Assembly (NCBI GenBank): GCA_021736965.1 | Contig: JAIPEV010000023.1 | Span: 1-14,400 of the forward strand | Direction of reading: 5' to 3' | DNA: 14,400 bases | Source of the DNA: Halanaerobiales bacterium | Lineage (GTDB): Bacteria > Bacillota > Halanaerobiia > Halanaerobiales > M55B127 | Part shown: positions 1 through 7,355 of the stretch, piece after piece | Position numbering within the stretch: position 1 is the stretch's first letter | How the letters are laid out: every line of letters starts with the position of its first letter | Position numbers and translations under genes: made by a program | The notes under the pieces: generated by a model | The model's input: the letters and a program-made list of their open reading frames with translations, nothing else | Databases searched by the model: none | Told to the model about the DNA's origin: nothing

Positions 1-303
1 GAGCCAGGCAGTATAACCCCTCATACAAAGTTCAAGTCAGAGGTATATGTACTATCCAAAGATGAGGGAGGAAGACACACCCCATTTTTTGATGGATACA
101 GACCACAGTTTTACTTTAGAACAACAGATGTAACAGGAACCATACATCTTCCAGAAGGAGTAGAGATGGTAATGCCTGGAGATAACATAGAGATGTTCGG
201 GCAGTTGATAACTCCAATTGCGATGGAAGAAGGATTAAGATTTGCGATTCGCGAAGGTGGACATACTGTTGCTTCTGGTGTTGTAACTGAAATAGTTGAG
301 TAG
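1..303 (+). CDS. tuf: Elongation factor Tu, C-terminal part (5' truncated by window edge)
   Basis: The reading frame is open from the first base and gives 100 residues ending in TAG at 301-303. EF-Tu is the GTPase that carries aminoacyl-tRNA to the ribosomal A site. Only the end of the protein is present, essentially the third domain (beta-barrel), which contacts tRNA and EF-Ts. Recognisable family signatures are GGRHTPFFDGYRPQFYFRTT near residues 28-47 of the visible part, DVTG just after it, and the ending RFAIREGGHTVASGVV. The G domain lies outside the window, so GTP-binding motifs cannot be checked. tuf directly upstream of rpsJ is the classic junction of the str and S10 operons; a hairpin follows the stop. 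Confidence 0.97.
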   Translation, partial: EPGSITPHTKFKSEVYVLSKDEGGRHTPFFDGYRPQFYFRTTDVTGTIHLPEGVEMVMPGDNIEMFGQLITPIAMEEGLRFAIREGGHTVASGVVTEIVE

Positions 304-315
304 TTGAACATAACC

Positions 316-340
316 AAGAAGGGGACCAGGTCCTCTTCTT
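316..340 (+). terminator. Hairpin between tuf and rpsJ, possible intrinsic terminator or attenuator
   Basis: An inverted repeat pairs 316-325 (aagaagggga) with 331-340 (tcctcttctt), ten pairs including one G-T wobble, around a short ccagg loop. The right arm is T-rich and runs straight into two more Ts before AAATG, so the U-tract is only moderate. It starts 12 bases after the tuf stop and ends 42 bases before the rpsJ start. The position fits a leaky terminator or attenuator separating tuf from the S10 genes. I see no convincing promoter between the hairpin and rpsJ, which argues for partial read-through rather than full termination. Function is inferred from structure only. Confidence 0.55.
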
Positions 341-382
341 TTAAATGTTCTTTATCTCGGTATGTTTGAAGGAGGGAAGATA

Positions 383-694
383 ATGACCAATCATGAAAAA
401 ATTAGAATAAGATTAAAATCATTTGAACATGAACTTTTAGATAAATCAGCAGAAAAAATTGTAGGTACTGCCAAAAGAACTGGTGCAGATGTATCAGGTC
501 CAATACCGTTACCTACAAAGAAAGAGATTTTTACAGTTTTGAGATCTCCTCATGTTCATAAAGATTCAAGAGAGCAGTTTGAGATGAGAACTCATAAGAG
601 ATTAATCGATATTCTTGATCCAACTTCAAAAACGGTTGATGCATTAATGAGATTGGATTTACCTGCCGGTGTTGATATAGAGATTAAATTATAA
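383..694 (+). CDS. rpsJ: 30S ribosomal protein S10
   Basis: S10 (103 aa) is a small-subunit head protein that also serves, with NusB, as a transcription antitermination factor (NusE). The sequence has the hallmark block SGPIPLPTKKE, then SPHVHKDSREQFEMRTHKR, and ends LDLPAGVDIEIKL; the length is normal for bacteria. The start is set at the ATG at 383 because the Shine-Dalgarno GGAGGG at 371-376 lies 6 bases upstream. An in-frame ATG at 362 would add seven residues, four of which are encoded across this ribosome binding site. This is the first gene of the S10 cluster, 79 bases after tuf. Confidence 0.97.
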   Translation: MTNHEKIRIRLKSFEHELLDKSAEKIVGTAKRTGADVSGPIPLPTKKEIFTVLRSPHVHKDSREQFEMRTHKRLIDILDPTSKTVDALMRLDLPAGVDIEIKL

Positions 695-715
695 GGTCAG
701 GAGGTGTACTATAAG

Positions 716-1336
716 ATGGCTAAAGGACTATTAGGGAAAAAAATAGGCATGACACAGATATTTGATGAGAATGAAGATATGATTCCTGTAACTGTTATCG
801 AAGCAGGTCCTTGTGTTGTGACCAATAAAAGAACTAAAGAAAAAGATGGATATCAAGCCGTTCAACTTGGCTTTGAGGATATAAAAGAAAGGAAACTTAG
901 CAAACCTGAGTTGGGACAGTTTAATAAACATGGAGTTAAACCTAAAAGATATCTTGTAGAGTTTAGAGATTTTAATGATCAGCTTGAAATAGGAGATGAG
1001 TTAGAAGTAGATGTCTTTAAAGAAGGTGATCTCATAAAAGTACAGGGGATTTCTAAAGGAAAGGGCTTTTCCGGAAATATTCAAAGATGGAATCAACATT
1101 CTGGTCCAAAGACTCATGGATCTCATTTCAAAAGAGCACCTGGTTCAATTGGAGCAGTAGATGCTTCAAGAGTATTTAAAGGACAAAAAATGCCTGGTAG
1201 AATGGGCCATGAGAAAACTACTATCCAAAATTTAGAAGTTATGAAGATTGATCCAGATAGAAAAGTAATTCTTGTAAAAGGTTCAGTACCAGGACCCAAA
1301 AAAAGTATATTAACATTAATTGGATTAGAAAAGTAA
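716..1336 (+). CDS. rplC: 50S ribosomal protein L3
   Basis: L3 (206 aa) is an early-assembling large-subunit protein whose long loop reaches toward the peptidyl transferase centre. The product begins MAKGLLGKKIGMTQIF, the universal L3 opening. It carries the loop signature around residues 126-155 (SGPKTHGSHFKRAPGSIGA) and then FKGQKMPGRMGHEKTT. The start ATG at 716 has an AGGAGGTG ribosome binding site at 699-706. An in-frame GTG at 704 is part of that site and would only add four residues, so it is rejected. The gene begins 21 bases after rpsJ and is followed by rplD. Confidence 0.97.
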   Translation: MAKGLLGKKIGMTQIFDENEDMIPVTVIEAGPCVVTNKRTKEKDGYQAVQLGFEDIKERKLSKPELGQFNKHGVKPKRYLVEFRDFNDQLEIGDELEVDVFKEGDLIKVQGISKGKGFSGNIQRWNQHSGPKTHGSHFKRAPGSIGAVDASRVFKGQKMPGRMGHEKTTIQNLEVMKIDPDRKVILVKGSVPGPKKSILTLIGLEK

Positions 1337-1365
1337 AAAATGATTGATAGGAAGGAGGACATATA

Positions 1366-1995
1366 ATGCCTCAAACAGTTAAACATAATACTAATGGTGA
1401 AAAAACTACTGATATTAATTTATCAGACAGTATATTTGATGTAGATGTCAATGAAAAGGTTGTTCATCAGGTTGTAACAGCACAACTTGCAAAGGTTAGA
1501 AGAGGAACAGCTTCTACAAAAACCCGTAGTGAAGTAAGGGGTGGTGGAAGAAAACCTTGGAGACAGAAAGGAACGGGACGTGCCAGACATGGTAGTATTC
1601 GATCACCTTTATGGGTTGGTGGGGGAATTACATTTGGTCCCAAACCACGTTCATATAATCAAAAAGTTAATAAAAAGATGAAAAGATTAGCTTTGAAATC
1701 TGTTTTAACAGATAAACTGATCAATGATAGTATCATGATTTTAGATGAGTTAAAGTTAGATCAAGTCAAAACTAAAAAAATGGTAGAACTATTAGATACT
1801 TTAGGATTAAAGGATAAAAAAGTTTTAATAGTACTTCCTGGAAAAGATAAAAATCTATACTTATCAGCCCGTAACATACCTCATGTAAAGACATTGGTAT
1901 TAGATGGTCTAAACACTTATGACCTTCTTAATAATGATGTTATTTTGATGAGTGAAGAGGCTGTAAGAAAGATTGAGGAGGTGCTGGGTGAATGA
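1366..1995 (+). CDS. rplD: 50S ribosomal protein L4
   Basis: L4 (209 aa) binds 23S rRNA domain I and lines the exit tunnel constriction with L22. The tunnel loop is visible at about residues 58-97: RGGGRKPWRQKGTGRARHG, then SIRSPLWVGGG and FGPKPRSY. The C-terminal globular part (LTDKLINDSIMILDEL onward) is of normal length. A GGAGG ribosome binding site at 1354-1358 precedes the ATG. The TGA stop overlaps the rplW start by four bases (ATGA), implying translational coupling. In E. coli L4 represses its own operon; whether it does so here cannot be read from this sequence. Confidence 0.97.
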   Translation: MPQTVKHNTNGEKTTDINLSDSIFDVDVNEKVVHQVVTAQLAKVRRGTASTKTRSEVRGGGRKPWRQKGTGRARHGSIRSPLWVGGGITFGPKPRSYNQKVNKKMKRLALKSVLTDKLINDSIMILDELKLDQVKTKKMVELLDTLGLKDKKVLIVLPGKDKNLYLSARNIPHVKTLVLDGLNTYDLLNNDVILMSEEAVRKIEEVLGE

Positions 1996-2282
1996 AAGAT
2001 CCAAGAGATGTATTAATTAAACCAGTTATAACTGAAAATAGTATGTTGAAAATGGAAGAAGTTAATACCTATACCTTTAGAGTTGCAAAAGAAGCTAATA
2101 AAGTTGAAATTAAAAAAGCTGTAGAAAGTATTTTTAATGTGAAAGTAAAAAAAGTAAACACAATGAATATGAGAGGCAAAAAACGTAGACTTGGCAGAAA
2201 TGAAGGGACAACTTCAAGCTGGAAAAAAGCCTTAGTAAGACTGGCTGAAGGAGACTCAATAGAGATATTTGAAGGACTATAA
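1992..2282 (+). CDS. rplW: 50S ribosomal protein L23
   Basis: L23 (96 aa) sits at the polypeptide exit and is the docking point for trigger factor, SRP and the SecYEG translocon. The sequence shows the family opening DPRDVLIKPVITENS and the conserved middle YTFRVAKEANKVEIKKAVE, followed by the KVKKVNTMNMRGKKRR rRNA-binding segment. The ATG at 1992 overlaps the rplD stop by four bases, and a strong GAGGAGGTG ribosome binding site lies inside the end of rplD at 1975-1983, so the two genes are very likely translationally coupled. Confidence 0.97.
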   Translation: MKDPRDVLIKPVITENSMLKMEEVNTYTFRVAKEANKVEIKKAVESIFNVKVKKVNTMNMRGKKRRLGRNEGTTSSWKKALVRLAEGDSIEIFEGL

Positions 2283-2309
2283 ATTTTACTGTTAAAGGAG
2301 GGAACTTAA

Positions 2310-3143
2310 ATGGCTATTAAGACCTACAAACCGACAACTCCTTCCCGAAGATATATGACGGGTTCATCTTTTGAAGAGATAACAAAAAAAGAACCTGAAA
2401 AAAATTTAATTGCTAAACTTCATAAATCAGGTGGACGTAATGTAAATGGAAGGATAACCTCAAGAAGAAGAGGTGGAGGTCATAAGAGACGCTATAGAAT
2501 TATAGATTTTAAAAGAGATAAAGATGGTATACCAGCAAAAGTAACTGCAATTGAATATGATCCAAATAGAACTGCAAGAATAGCACTATTAACCTATGCT
2601 GATGGGGAAAAAAGATATATTATTGCCCCAAATAAATTATCTGTTGGAGATCAAATAGTATCTGGTGAAAAAGCAGACATTATTCCAGGCAATTCATTGA
2701 GGTTAAAGGATATCCCTGTTGGTACAATTGTTCATAATGTAGAATTACAACCTGGTAAAGGTGGACAGTTAGCAAGATCAGCTGGAGTAAATGCTCAAAT
2801 TCTTGCAAAAGAAGGTAAGTTTGCCCATGTTAAAATGCCATCTAGTGAAGTAAGATTGATTAGGCAGGAATGTAAAGCTACTATTGGTCAGGTTGGTAAT
2901 ATTGAACATGAAAATATTACAATTGGTAAAGCCGGTAGAAATAGATGGAAAGGGAAAAGACCTTCTGTACGTGGGGTTGTTATGAATCCACACGATCACC
3001 CACACGGTGGTGGAGAAGGAAAATCTCCTGCTGGACGTCATCCAGTTACTCCATGGGGGCAAAAAACCATGGGTAAAAAGACCAGAAAAACTAAAAAATC
3101 TGACAGATATATTGTCAGATCACGTAAAACCAAGAAAAGATAG
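2310..3143 (+). CDS. rplB: 50S ribosomal protein L2
   Basis: L2 (277 aa, normal length) is one of the most conserved large-subunit proteins; it supports the peptidyl transferase centre and the intersubunit bridge. Evidence includes the start MAIKTYKPTTPSRRYMT, the RRRGGGHKRRYRIIDF block near residues 52-67, the SH3-like middle, and the near-invariant DHPHGGGEG at about 229-237. His230 corresponds to the conserved histidine of this motif (His229 in E. coli). The protein ends HPVTPWGQKTMGKKTRK plus a basic tail. An AAAGGAGGG ribosome binding site lies just upstream. It sits 27 bases after rplW and 22 before rpsS. Confidence 0.98.
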   Translation: MAIKTYKPTTPSRRYMTGSSFEEITKKEPEKNLIAKLHKSGGRNVNGRITSRRRGGGHKRRYRIIDFKRDKDGIPAKVTAIEYDPNRTARIALLTYADGEKRYIIAPNKLSVGDQIVSGEKADIIPGNSLRLKDIPVGTIVHNVELQPGKGGQLARSAGVNAQILAKEGKFAHVKMPSSEVRLIRQECKATIGQVGNIEHENITIGKAGRNRWKGKRPSVRGVVMNPHDHPHGGGEGKSPAGRHPVTPWGQKTMGKKTRKTKKSDRYIVRSRKTKKR

Positions 3144-3165
3144 ATGTTAAAGGAGGGATAATTTT

Positions 3166-3450
3166 ATGGCTAGATCCGTTAATAAAGGACCCTATGTAGA
3201 AGAGAAACTGATGCAAAAAATAGAAGAGTTAAATAAGTCCGGCCAGAAAGAAGTTATAAAAACATGGTCACGTAGTTCAACCATCTTTCCCAATATGGTT
3301 GGTCACACAATTGCTGTTCATGATGGCAGGAAACATGTACCAGTATTTATAACTGAAGAGATGGTAGGACATAAACTAGGAGAGTTTGCTCCAACAAGAA
3401 TTTTTAGAGGACATAGTAGACATACTGAACGTTCTACTTCACTTAAATAA
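3166..3450 (+). CDS. rpsS: 30S ribosomal protein S19
   Basis: S19 (94 aa) pairs with S13 in the head of the small subunit and contacts A- and P-site tRNA. The sequence matches the family throughout: ARSVNKGPYVEEKL at the start, IKTWSRSSTIFPNMVGHTIAVHDGRKHVPV in the middle (too conserved to mistake), and the closing KLGEFAPTRIFRGHS region. An AAAGGAGGG ribosome binding site is placed just before the ATG. It lies in the standard rplB-rpsS-rplV order. Confidence 0.97.
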   Translation: MARSVNKGPYVEEKLMQKIEELNKSGQKEVIKTWSRSSTIFPNMVGHTIAVHDGRKHVPVFITEEMVGHKLGEFAPTRIFRGHSRHTERSTSLK

Positions 3451-3472
3451 ACACTAAAGGGGGGTTTATATT

Positions 3473-3814
3473 ATGGAAGCTAAAGCTGTTACCAAATATG
3501 TGAGAGTTTCCCCGCGTAAAGCTCGAAGAGTAATTGACTTAATTAGAGGGAAAGAAATTAATGAAGCGGTAGGTATATTAAAAAATACACCTAATAAGTC
3601 TTCAAAAATAATAGAGAAGGTACTTAATTCAGCGGTTGCTAATGCTGAAAACAATCATGATATGTTTGTTGATGATCTATATATATCAAAATGTTTTGTT
3701 GATGAGGGGCCGACAATGAAAAGATTTCGTCCCAGAGCTATGGGGCAGGCTAGTCCGATTAACAAAAGGACAAGTCATATTACTGTCATACTTGAAGAAA
3801 AGAAGGAGGGTTAA
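3473..3814 (+). CDS. rplV: 50S ribosomal protein L22
   Basis: L22 (113 aa) has a globular domain on the large-subunit surface and a long hairpin that lines the exit tunnel opposite L4. Family features are the opening KAVTKYVRVSPRKARRVIDLIRG (residues 4-26), the NSAVANAENNHD helix, and the hairpin segment GPTMKRFRPRAMGQASPINKR followed by TSHITVIL. The ribosome binding site is AAAGGGGGGT, slightly unusual in its run of six Gs. The stop is only two bases from the rpsC start, so re-initiation between the two is likely. Confidence 0.97.
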   Translation: MEAKAVTKYVRVSPRKARRVIDLIRGKEINEAVGILKNTPNKSSKIIEKVLNSAVANAENNHDMFVDDLYISKCFVDEGPTMKRFRPRAMGQASPINKRTSHITVILEEKKEG

Positions 3815-3816
3815 AT

Positions 3817-4461
3817 TTGGGTCAAAAAGTACATCCACATGGTCTTCGTGTAGGGATAATTAAAGATTGGGATGCTAAATGGTATGCTAATAAAGATGAT
3901 TATTCTGAACTACTACATGAAGATATTGAGATTAGAAAGCATATAAAAAATCAGATGTTTGAAGCTGGAATTTCTAGAGTAGTTATTGAAAGAGCTGCCA
4001 AAAAATTAAAGATAGATGTATATACAGCACGTCCTGGTATGGTAATCGGACGAGGTGGTTCTGAAGTAGACGCTCTAAGAAAAGAAATTGAAAATATGAC
4101 AAATAAAATGGTTCAGATAAATGTTGTAGAAGTTGATAAACCAGAACTAGATGCACAACTTGTTGCAGAAAATATAGCTCAACAGTTATTAAGAAGAGTC
4201 TCTTTTAGAAGAGCAATGAAAAAGGCAATGGATAGATCAATGAAAATGGGTGCAGAGGGTTTTAAGATTATGAGTAGTGGTCGCTTAGGTGGAGCTGAAA
4301 TGGCAAGAACCGAAGGATACCAAGAAGGAAGTGTACCTCTTCATACTCTAAGAGCAGATATTGACTATGGTTTTGCTGAAGCCAATACAACATATGGAAA
4401 GATAGGTATTAAAGTTTGGATTAATAAAGGTGAAATATTACCTGAAGTAGATGATGAATAA
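3817..4461 (+). CDS. rpsC: 30S ribosomal protein S3, TTG start
   Basis: S3 (214 aa) is a head protein at the mRNA entry site and takes part in the ribosomal helicase activity with S4 and S5. The sequence starts GQKVHPHGLRVGIIKDWDAK and contains the KH-domain GXXG motif as VIGRGG at about residues 76-81. The C-terminal domain shows GAEGFKIMSSGRLGGAEMAR. The initiator is TTG at 3817, chosen because the family's invariant GQKVHP follows directly and AAGGAGGG lies just upstream at 3803-3810; no ATG is available nearby in this frame. The gap to rplV is two bases. Confidence 0.96.
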   Translation: MGQKVHPHGLRVGIIKDWDAKWYANKDDYSELLHEDIEIRKHIKNQMFEAGISRVVIERAAKKLKIDVYTARPGMVIGRGGSEVDALRKEIENMTNKMVQINVVEVDKPELDAQLVAENIAQQLLRRVSFRRAMKKAMDRSMKMGAEGFKIMSSGRLGGAEMARTEGYQEGSVPLHTLRADIDYGFAEANTTYGKIGIKVWINKGEILPEVDDE

Positions 4462-4488
4462 AAGTACTGTTTGAAAGGAGGTCTCTAA

Positions 4489-4923
4489 ATGTTAGTACCT
4501 AAAAGGGTTAAACATCGAAAACAACAACGAGGCAGGATGAAAGGAAAGGCTGTAAGAGGTACCGAAATATCTTTCGGTGAATATGGTTTACAGGCTCTTG
4601 AACCTTCCTGGATAACTAATAGACAAATTGAGGCTGCCCGTGTTGCTTTGACAAGATATATAAAAAGAGGTGGTAAGGTTTGGGTTAAAATATTCCCGGA
4701 TAAACCTGTTACTGCCAAACCAGCAGAAACTAGAATGGGTAGTGGAAAAGGTGCACCTGAGAAATGGGTGGCTGTTGTAAGACCCGGAAGGATTATGTTT
4801 GAATTAGCTGGTGTAAGTGAGGATGTAGCAAAGGAAGCAATGAGACTTGCTTCTCATAAACTGCCAATTAAAACTAAATTTGTGAAACGAGATGAAACGG
4901 ATGGTGAGTCCAATGAGAGCTGA
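4489..4923 (+). CDS. rplP: 50S ribosomal protein L16
   Basis: L16 (144 aa) helps form the A-site tRNA corridor and binds near the peptidyl transferase centre. It begins MLVPKRVKHRKQQRGRMKG and has the conserved ITNRQIEAARVALTRYIKRGG, then PAETRMGSGKGAPEKWVAVVRPGR. A strong AAAGGAGGT lies at 4474-4482, six bases before the ATG. The C-terminal tail (about VKRDETDGESNES) is acidic and hydrophilic. Its codons contain the likely ribosome binding site and start of rpmC, so the two genes overlap by 11 bases. Confidence 0.97.
   Translation: MLVPKRVKHRKQQRGRMKGKAVRGTEISFGEYGLQALEPSWITNRQIEAARVALTRYIKRGGKVWVKIFPDKPVTAKPAETRMGSGKGAPEKWVAVVRPGRIMFELAGVSEDVAKEAMRLASHKLPIKTKFVKRDETDGESNES
4903..4908 (+). 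promoter_or_regulatory. Shine-Dalgarno of rpmC inside rplP
   Basis: GGTGAG lies within the last codons of rplP, four bases before the ATG at 4913. It is weaker and closer than the other sites in the window, where AGGAGG predominates. It favours 4913 as the rpmC start over in-frame ATGs at 4892 and 4901 and suggests that rpmC translation depends on ribosomes finishing rplP. Confidence 0.5.
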
Positions 4924-5116
4924 TCAATTAAGAAATTTAACCGATATGGAATTAGAACAGAAGTTGAGAGAGTTTAAGGAAGAACTTTTTAACCTGAGAT
5001 TTCAACACGCGACTGCACAGTTAGATAATCCTACAAGAATTCGTGAAGTTAAACGAATAATTGCTCGTATTAAGACAATTAAACGCGAACAAGAACTTGG
5101 GATTAATCAAGCGTAG
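4913..5116 (+). CDS. rpmC: 50S ribosomal protein L29
   Basis: L29 (67 aa from this start) is a small two-helix protein beside L23 at the tunnel exit, part of the docking site for SRP and the translocon. The typical pattern is present: ADQLRNLTDMELEQKLREFKEELFNLRFQ, then the second helix with NPTRIREVKRIIARIKT. In-frame ATGs at 4892 and 4901 would add residues not usual in the family, so 4913 is preferred. The start region overlaps the rplP end by 11 bases. The short length is normal. Confidence 0.93.
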   Translation: MRADQLRNLTDMELEQKLREFKEELFNLRFQHATAQLDNPTRIREVKRIIARIKTIKREQELGINQA

Positions 5117-5139
5117 ATCGATAAGAAAGGAGATTTATT

Positions 5140-5400
5140 ATGACAGATGTTAACAAAAACAAGAAAGTACGTACTGGTTTTGTGGCCAGTGACAAGATGG
5201 ATAAAACTGTCACAGTTGCTATTGAACGTAAAACTCAGCACCCAATGTACAAACGAGTAGTAAAACAGACCAAAAAATATAAAGTACATGATGAAGGCAA
5301 TATTTGTAATGAGGGTGACAAAGTACGTATTATAGAAACTCGTCCATTAAGTAAAACTAAAAGATGGAGAGTACTGGAAGTATTAGAAAAAGCAAAATAA
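5140..5400 (+). CDS. rpsQ: 30S ribosomal protein S17
   Basis: S17 (86 aa) is a primary binder of 16S rRNA with an OB fold. The sequence shows the family core: GFVASDKMDKTVTVAIERKTQHPMYKR (about residues 13-39), then KYKVHDE and GDKVRIIETRPLSKTKRWRV. An AAAGGAGAT ribosome binding site precedes the ATG. This gene closes the S10-type block and is followed after 28 bases by rplN. Confidence 0.97.
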   Translation: MTDVNKNKKVRTGFVASDKMDKTVTVAIERKTQHPMYKRVVKQTKKYKVHDEGNICNEGDKVRIIETRPLSKTKRWRVLEVLEKAK

Positions 5401-5428
5401 TGTTCATTATAGATGAGGAGGGTTCTAA

Positions 5429-5797
5429 ATGATTCAGTCTGAAAGTAGACTAAAAGTTGCCGATAACTCTGGAGCCCGTGAACTTTTATGTATAAAAGTG
5501 CTGGGTGGATCAAGAAAAAGATATGCCGGTATCGGTGATAAGATAATTGCTAGTGTAAAAGAAGCAATACCAGACGGTATGGTAAAAAAAGGTGAAGTAG
5601 TAACTGCATTAATTGTAAGAACTAAAAAAGAAATGAAACGAAAAGATGGTTCATATATTAAGTTTGATGACAATGCTGCTGTTATTATTGATAATAATGA
5701 CAATCCTACAGGTACTCGTATTTTTGGACCTGTTACACGTGAATTGAGAGATAAAAATTATATGAAAATTATCTCCTTGGCACCTGAGGTATTATAG
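5429..5797 (+). CDS. rplN: 50S ribosomal protein L14
   Basis: L14 (122 aa, the standard length) lies at the subunit interface, forms a bridge to 16S rRNA, and is the target of the silencing factor RsfS. The sequence has SRLKVADNSGARELLCIKVLGG at residues 5-26, then KKGEVVTALIVRTKKEMKRKDGSYIKFDDNA and the ending GTRIFGPVTRELRDKNYMKIISLAPEVL. Every block is diagnostic. A GAGGAGG ribosome binding site precedes the ATG. It is the first gene of the spc-type block; I see no promoter of its own in the 28-base gap. Confidence 0.98.
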   Translation: MIQSESRLKVADNSGARELLCIKVLGGSRKRYAGIGDKIIASVKEAIPDGMVKKGEVVTALIVRTKKEMKRKDGSYIKFDDNAAVIIDNNDNPTGTRIFGPVTRELRDKNYMKIISLAPEVL

Positions 5798-5810
5798 AGG
5801 GGGGAGTTTA

Positions 5811-6125
5811 ATGAGAATTAAAAAAGATGATACAGTTGAAGTTATATATGGAAAAGATAAGGGAAAACGCGGTAAGGTTCTTAGTGTAGACAAAGAGGCT
5901 GATCGTGTAATAGTAGAGGGAGTTAATATTGTTAGTAGACATATGCGTCCTACCCAGGATATGCCACAGGGCGGGATCATTGAAAATGAAGCTCCCATTC
6001 ATATTTCAAATGTAATGCTTGTATGCCCTCGCTGTGATGAAAGATCAAAATTTGGTGTTGATCGATTAGAAAATGGTAAAAAGGTTAGGGTATGCAAAAG
6101 TTGTGCCGAAGTTATTGATAAATAG
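5811..6125 (+). CDS. rplX: 50S ribosomal protein L24 with a four-cysteine (zinc-finger-like) tail
   Basis: L24 (104 aa) initiates large-subunit assembly. The KOW segment is visible at the N-terminus (DDTVEVIYGKDKGKRGKV, residues 6-23), followed by HMRPTQDMPQGGI. The C-terminal half has HISNVMLVCPRCDE and KKVRVCKSCAEVIDK, giving two CXXC pairs (Cys72, Cys75, Cys95, Cys98). This is a likely zinc ribbon, seen in some bacterial L24 versions and absent from others. The ribosome binding site is a G-rich GAGGGGGGAG. The 13-base gap to rplN suggests tight coupling. Confidence 0.97.
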   Translation: MRIKKDDTVEVIYGKDKGKRGKVLSVDKEADRVIVEGVNIVSRHMRPTQDMPQGGIIENEAPIHISNVMLVCPRCDERSKFGVDRLENGKKVRVCKSCAEVIDK

Positions 6126-6149
6126 ATTTGATTGGAAGGAGGTTATTTG

Positions 6150-6695
6150 ATGTCTGTTTTAGCAGAACAATATCGTAATGAAATTTTACCTCAATTAGTA
6201 GAAAAATTTAATTACAACAATGTAATGGAAGCACCTAAGGTAGAAAAAATTGTTGTTAATGTAGGTATAGGTGAAGCAAAAGAAGATCCAAAACTTTTAG
6301 ATCAAGTTGTTGAAAATATTGCTCAAATTACTGGTTTAAAACCAACAATAACCAGAGCAAAAAATTCAATTGCGAACTTTAAAATTCGTGAAGGAATGCC
6401 GATAGGTGTTAAAGTAACTCTTCGTGGTGATTATATGTATGAATTTTTATATAAATTGATTAATATCACTTATCCACGTGTAAGGGACTTTAGAGGGGTT
6501 TCTCCCGATGCTTTTGATGGAAGAGGAAATTATAGTCTTGGACTAAATGAACATATAGTATTCCCAGAGATTAAGATTGATGATGTTGATAAGGTACATG
6601 GAGTTGAAGCTACAATAGTAACTTCAGCTGAAACTGATGAAGAAGCTTTTGAACTATTAAGATTGATGGGTATGCCGTTTAAGAAACAGTCCTAA
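6150..6695 (+). CDS. rplE: 50S ribosomal protein L5
   Basis: L5 (181 aa) binds 5S rRNA and helps form the central protuberance, touching the P-site tRNA. Hallmarks are MEAPKVEKIVVNVGIGEA (near residues 31-48), the LTGLKP-like ITGLKPTITRAKNSIANFKIREG segment, and PRVRDFRGVSPDAFDGRGNYSLGLNEH. The start ATG at 6150 follows AAGGAGGT at 6136-6143 with a six-base spacer. An in-frame TTG at 6132 lies ahead of the ribosome binding site and is rejected. Confidence 0.97.
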   Translation: MSVLAEQYRNEILPQLVEKFNYNNVMEAPKVEKIVVNVGIGEAKEDPKLLDQVVENIAQITGLKPTITRAKNSIANFKIREGMPIGVKVTLRGDYMYEFLYKLINITYPRVRDFRGVSPDAFDGRGNYSLGLNEHIVFPEIKIDDVDKVHGVEATIVTSAETDEEAFELLRLMGMPFKKQS

Positions 6696-6713
6696 AAAGG
6701 AGGGATTAATTTT

Positions 6714-6899
6714 ATGGCTCGTAAGGCGTTAATTGAAAAAGCTAATAAGGAGCCAAAGTACTCTACCCGTAAAGTTAATAGATGTAGTAGATGTGGTAGA
6801 GCTCGAGGTTATATTAGGAAATTTGATCTCTGTAGAATTTGTTTCAGAGAATTAGCACATAAAGGTGAAATACCTGGAGTTAAAAAAGCAAGCTGGTAA
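6714..6899 (+). CDS. rpsN: 30S ribosomal protein S14, zinc-binding short type
   Basis: This is the 61-residue S14 form (type Z) rather than the roughly 90-100 residue zinc-free form. It has two CXXC pairs: CSRC at residues 24-27 and CRIC at 40-43, within VNRCSRCGRARGYIRKFDLC and the ending GEIPGVKKASW. S14 binds in the head of the 30S subunit near the decoding region. In species that also have a zinc-free copy, that copy is zinc-regulated (Zur) and lies elsewhere; no second copy is in this window. AAAGGAGGG precedes the ATG. Confidence 0.97.
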   Translation: MARKALIEKANKEPKYSTRKVNRCSRCGRARGYIRKFDLCRICFRELAHKGEIPGVKKASW

Positions 6900-6921
6900 A
6901 ATCAGGAAGGAGGATGGCTTA

Positions 6922-7320
6922 ATGAATATTACTGATCCGATTGCAGATATGTTAACCCGTGTTCGTAATGCAAATAGCGTAAATAAAGATGTTGTTGATA
7001 TACCTGCTTCGAACTTAAAGATAAATATTGCAAAGACCCTAAAAGACGAAGGTTTTATTAAAGAGTATAAAATTATAGATAATTATCCTCAAAATAAAAT
7101 AAGGATTTATCTTAAATATAGTAAGGATAACGAAAAAGTTATAACTGGAATAAAGCGAATTAGTAAACCTGGTTTGAGGGTATATGTAAATAAAGATGAA
7201 ATTCCAAGAGTACTTGGTGGTCTAGGTATTGCTGTAATTTCAACCTCTCAAGGTGTGCTTACCGATAAACAAGCTCGTAAAGAGAGTGTGGGTGGAGAAG
7301 TACTCTGCTATGTATGGTAA
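6922..7320 (+). CDS. rpsH: 30S ribosomal protein S8
   Basis: S8 (132 aa) is a core 16S rRNA binder of the central domain. It begins MNITDPIADMLTRVRNAN and ends GLGIAVISTSQGVLTDKQARKE then VGGEVLCYVW, which together identify it. The start at 6922 has a GGAAGGAGG ribosome binding site at 6905-6913 with an eight-base spacer. The frame is open upstream to an ATG at 6865 inside rpsN, but that would prefix 19 residues absent from the family. In E. coli S8 is the spc operon repressor; I cannot see an obvious S8 target mimic here. Confidence 0.97.
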   Translation: MNITDPIADMLTRVRNANSVNKDVVDIPASNLKINIAKTLKDEGFIKEYKIIDNYPQNKIRIYLKYSKDNEKVITGIKRISKPGLRVYVNKDEIPRVLGGLGIAVISTSQGVLTDKQARKESVGGEVLCYVW

Positions 7321-7355
7321 TTTAAAGTTTAGTAAATAAGTTGGAGGTGAATTTA

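Noticed and set aside
362..382. Upstream ATG giving a longer rpsJ
   Set aside because: The extension is encoded across the GGAGGG ribosome binding site and is not part of the S10 family.
2778..3062. Open frame on the minus strand inside rplB (and similar ones at 5434-5703, 5235-5513, 1123-1386 and 14132-14332)
   Set aside because: They lie wholly or mainly opposite strongly conserved genes, have no ribosome binding site or family resemblance, and mirror the codon bias of the sense gene.
4892..4912. Upstream ATGs (4892, 4901) as the rpmC start
   Set aside because: They add residues not usual in L29 and lack a better ribosome binding site than the ATG at 4913.
6865..6921. Longer rpsH starting inside rpsN
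   Set aside because: It would add 19 non-family residues; the clear ribosome binding site and MNITDPIADML start at 6922 explain the gene.
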